From assembly GCA_903940375.1 (NCBI GenBank), contig CAJAKT010000347.1, positions 1 through 6,574 on the forward strand: a stretch of DNA of 6,574 nt. The letters are read 5' to 3'. The stretch is from an uncultured bacterium. GTDB taxonomy: Bacteria; Actinomycetota; Actinomycetes; S36-B12. Every line of letters begins with the position of its first letter. Positions within the stretch are counted from its first letter, which is position 1. Positions 5,547 through 6,574 of this stretch are shown here, in pieces. The notes beneath the pieces were generated by a model. The model searched no databases and had not been told where the DNA came from. It saw nothing but the letters and a program-made list of their open reading frames with translations. The translations under genes were made by a program, and so were the position numbers.

Positions 5547-6487
5547 TCGGCCCTCCTGCGCGCAGGATCGAGGTCCGCGATCCACACGGGCTGCATCATG
5601 TGCCAGTCGACGCTGTGATCGCGGATTCCGGCTTCGAATGCACGGGCGACACCCTGCGTGATCGCATGTATCTGCTCGTCACGAGTACCGCTCGTCGGCA
5701 CGGCGACCGCCGGGTACACCCGGCCCGTTGACATCGGCCCGTCGAACCAGAGGCAGACCGGCAGCAGTGGTGCCCCCGTCAGCAGCGCGAGCAGAGCGGG
5801 GCCGGCCGGCAGCGATGCAGGCTCCCCGAACAGCTCGACAACCACGCCGTTCCGGCCGATATCCCGGTCGCCCATGAGGGGAACAAGGCGACCTTCCTTC
5901 AGCCGCTGCGCAAGCTCTCGGATGATGTCCGGCTCCCCCGTCGGGATGATCTCCATGCCGAGGGACTCCCGAAAGGCAAGGAACCTGCGGTAGAGACCCT
6001 CAGGCTTGAGCCGCTCGACAACGGTCGTGAGCCCGCCGTAGCGCAGGCAGCCCCACGCCGCCGCGTGGTCCCAGTTGCCGCTGTGCGTGACAACCATGAT
6101 GGCTCCCCGGCCCGCCGCCACGGCCTCGTCCATGAGGTGCTTGTCCTCGAGATCCTGCGTGTTCAGGATCTGCTCGTGCGACCAGGTCGGGAGCCGGAAC
6201 GCATCGCACCAGTAGCGCAGGTAGCTGCGCATGCCGAGGCGGCTGATCTCCCGCAGTTCCGCAGCGCTGGCCTCCGGATGGACCCGCGCCTGATTCCGCT
6301 CGAACTGCAGAACACCCTCGCCACGCTTGCGCCAGATCACGTCGGCCGCTCGATCGAAGGTCGCGTAGGCGGCCCGGGCCGGGAGCCGGCGAACGATGCT
6401 CCAGCCGAAAGCGAACGCCCATTCGGTCGCGGCATCGCTGGCGACGGCCATCGGCTTGCGTTTCCGCGTGGGGATCGGATCAGTCAT
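5543..6487 (-). CDS. Phosphatidylinositol mannoside acyltransferase (PatA-like, LpxL/HtrB superfamily)
   Basis: PatA-type enzymes move a fatty acyl chain from acyl-CoA to the 6-position of the mannose on PIM1 or PIM2 at the membrane surface. The 314-residue length fits. The superfamily HX4D catalytic motif is THSGNWDHAA, with His135 and Asp140. MGDRDIGRNGVVVELFGEPA (205-224) is the second conserved block, PAGPALLALLTGAPLLPV (227-244) the third, and DWHMMQPVW (294-302) the C-terminal block typical of the actinobacterial PIM enzyme. ATEWAFAFGWSIVRRLP (20-36) matches the family's N-terminal amphipathic helix, and a basic TRKRKP patch precedes it. I chose the ATG at 6487, which overlaps the pgsA stop by 8 bases (ATGACTGA). 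The ATG at 6451 would give 302 residues and is nearly as good because residues 1-12 are not conserved. The stop overlaps the pimA start by 4 bases. Adjacency to pgsA and pimA makes PIM acylation much more likely than lipid A acylation. Confidence 0.93.
   Translation of the reverse strand: MTDPIPTRKRKPMAVASDAATEWAFAFGWSIVRRLPARAAYATFDRAADVIWRKRGEGVLQFERNQARVHPEASAAELREISRLGMRSYLRYWCDAFRLPTWSHEQILNTQDLEDKHLMDEAVAAGRGAIMVVTHSGNWDHAAAWGCLRYGGLTTVVERLKPEGLYRRFLAFRESLGMEIIPTGEPDIIRELAQRLKEGRLVPLMGDRDIGRNGVVVELFGEPASLPAGPALLALLTGAPLLPVCLWFDGPMSTGRVYPAVAVPTSGTRDEQIHAITQGVARAFEAGIRDHSVDWHMMQPVWIADLDPARRRAE
5552..5567 (-). promoter_or_regulatory. Strong pimA ribosome site partly inside a perfect palindrome
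   Basis: AGGAGG (5557-5552) is the best Shine-Dalgarno sequence in the window and fixes the pimA start at 5546. It overlaps the 14-base perfect palindrome TCCTGCGCGCAGGA (5554-5567), which in RNA could fold as a 5-bp stem with a CGCG loop, pairing the first four bases of the ribosome site. The palindrome is also the last codons of the upstream acyltransferase gene, so ribosomes ending there would open it. The palindrome is seen; occlusion is inferred. Confidence 0.55.
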
Positions 6488-6574
6488 GCGGCTCGACGGG
6501 CGGGACGGGGCGCAACTGCGCACGAACGGTGCGGATGCGCTGGGCGATCGTCACGAGACCGAGAGCACCCAGCA
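6480..6574 (-). CDS. pgsA: C-terminal end of phosphatidylinositol phosphate synthase (CDP-alcohol phosphatidyltransferase), partial
   Basis: Only the last 30 residues are in the window: the end of a hydrophobic segment (LGALGLVTIAQ), a basic amphipathic stretch (QRIRTVRAQL) and a Pro-rich tail ending PHD before TGA at 6482-6480. Actinobacterial PI-phosphate synthases end this way, with the last membrane helix running into a cytoplasmic 'vTi.QRi..vr' tail. In these organisms the enzyme joins CDP-diacylglycerol and inositol 1-phosphate to give PI-phosphate, the precursor of PI and PIMs. The CDP-alcohol phosphatidyltransferase motif is outside the window, so the call rests on the tail and on its place before patA and pimA. 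Its stop overlaps the next start by 8 bases. Confidence 0.65.
   Translation of the reverse strand, partial: LGALGLVTIAQRIRTVRAQLRPVPPVEPHD

Noticed and set aside
5547..5585. Upstream start for pimA at 5585
   Set aside because: The ATG at 5546 has AGGAGG at proper spacing and gives the conserved PimA N-terminus; the extension runs into the upstream coding sequence.
6488..6523. Upstream start for the acyltransferase at 6523
   Set aside because: It would overlap pgsA by over 40 bases and adds a low-complexity, unconserved peptide; the ATG at 6487 overlaps the stop by 8 bases.
1..6574. Mobile elements, CRISPR arrays, tRNA or rRNA genes, defence genes
   Set aside because: Almost all bases are in housekeeping genes in tight order on one strand; I saw no repeat arrays, cloverleaf-like stretches, transposase or nuclease motifs.

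Overview
The window is GC-rich and every supported gene lies on the minus strand, so transcription reads from position 6574 down to position 1. Gene content and order point to an actinobacterium of the class Actinomycetia. The order is phosphatidylinositol phosphate synthase tail, PIM acyltransferase, PimA mannosyltransferase, a small membrane-anchored LemA-like protein, pdxS, pdxT and yebC, a neighbourhood I recall from Streptomyces and relatives. Genus cannot be set from the sequence alone. I see no tRNA, rRNA, CRISPR array, insertion sequence or integrase, and no sign that any of the genes is broken.

Block 1 (6574 to 3826) is a phosphatidylinositol mannoside (PIM) block. It holds the last 30 codons of a pgsA-type gene, a patA-like acyltransferase (6487-5543), pimA (5546-4374) and the LemA-like gene (4377-3826). 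These would make the PI headgroup lipid, add the first mannose, and acylate that mannose, all at the cytoplasmic face of the membrane. Each junction overlaps by 4 to 8 bases, so the genes look translationally coupled. At two junctions the ribosome binding site lies in a short perfect hairpin, and at pimA/LemA-like the hairpin also takes in part of the start codon.

A 103-base gap (3723-3825) is the only intergenic region of any size. It has a small inverted repeat just after the LemA-like stop and a candidate -10 element about 55 bases before pdxS. It probably separates the two blocks and starts a second transcript.

Block 2 (3722 to 1) holds pdxS (GTG start, 305 codons), pdxT, yebC and a wax ester synthase/diacylglycerol acyltransferase (WS/DGAT) homologue that runs off the left edge after 482 codons without a stop. 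PdxS and PdxT form the two-part pyridoxal 5'-phosphate synthase. YebC is a translation-linked or regulatory factor. The WS/DGAT gene begins 2 bases after the yebC stop, where many actinobacteria carry ruvC. That link between a neutral-lipid acyltransferase and the pdxST-yebC operon is the most unusual part of the layout. I found no convincing new defence or mobile system here; the main leads are this gene order, the uncharacterised LemA-like protein, a small insertion in PdxS and the start-site hairpins.
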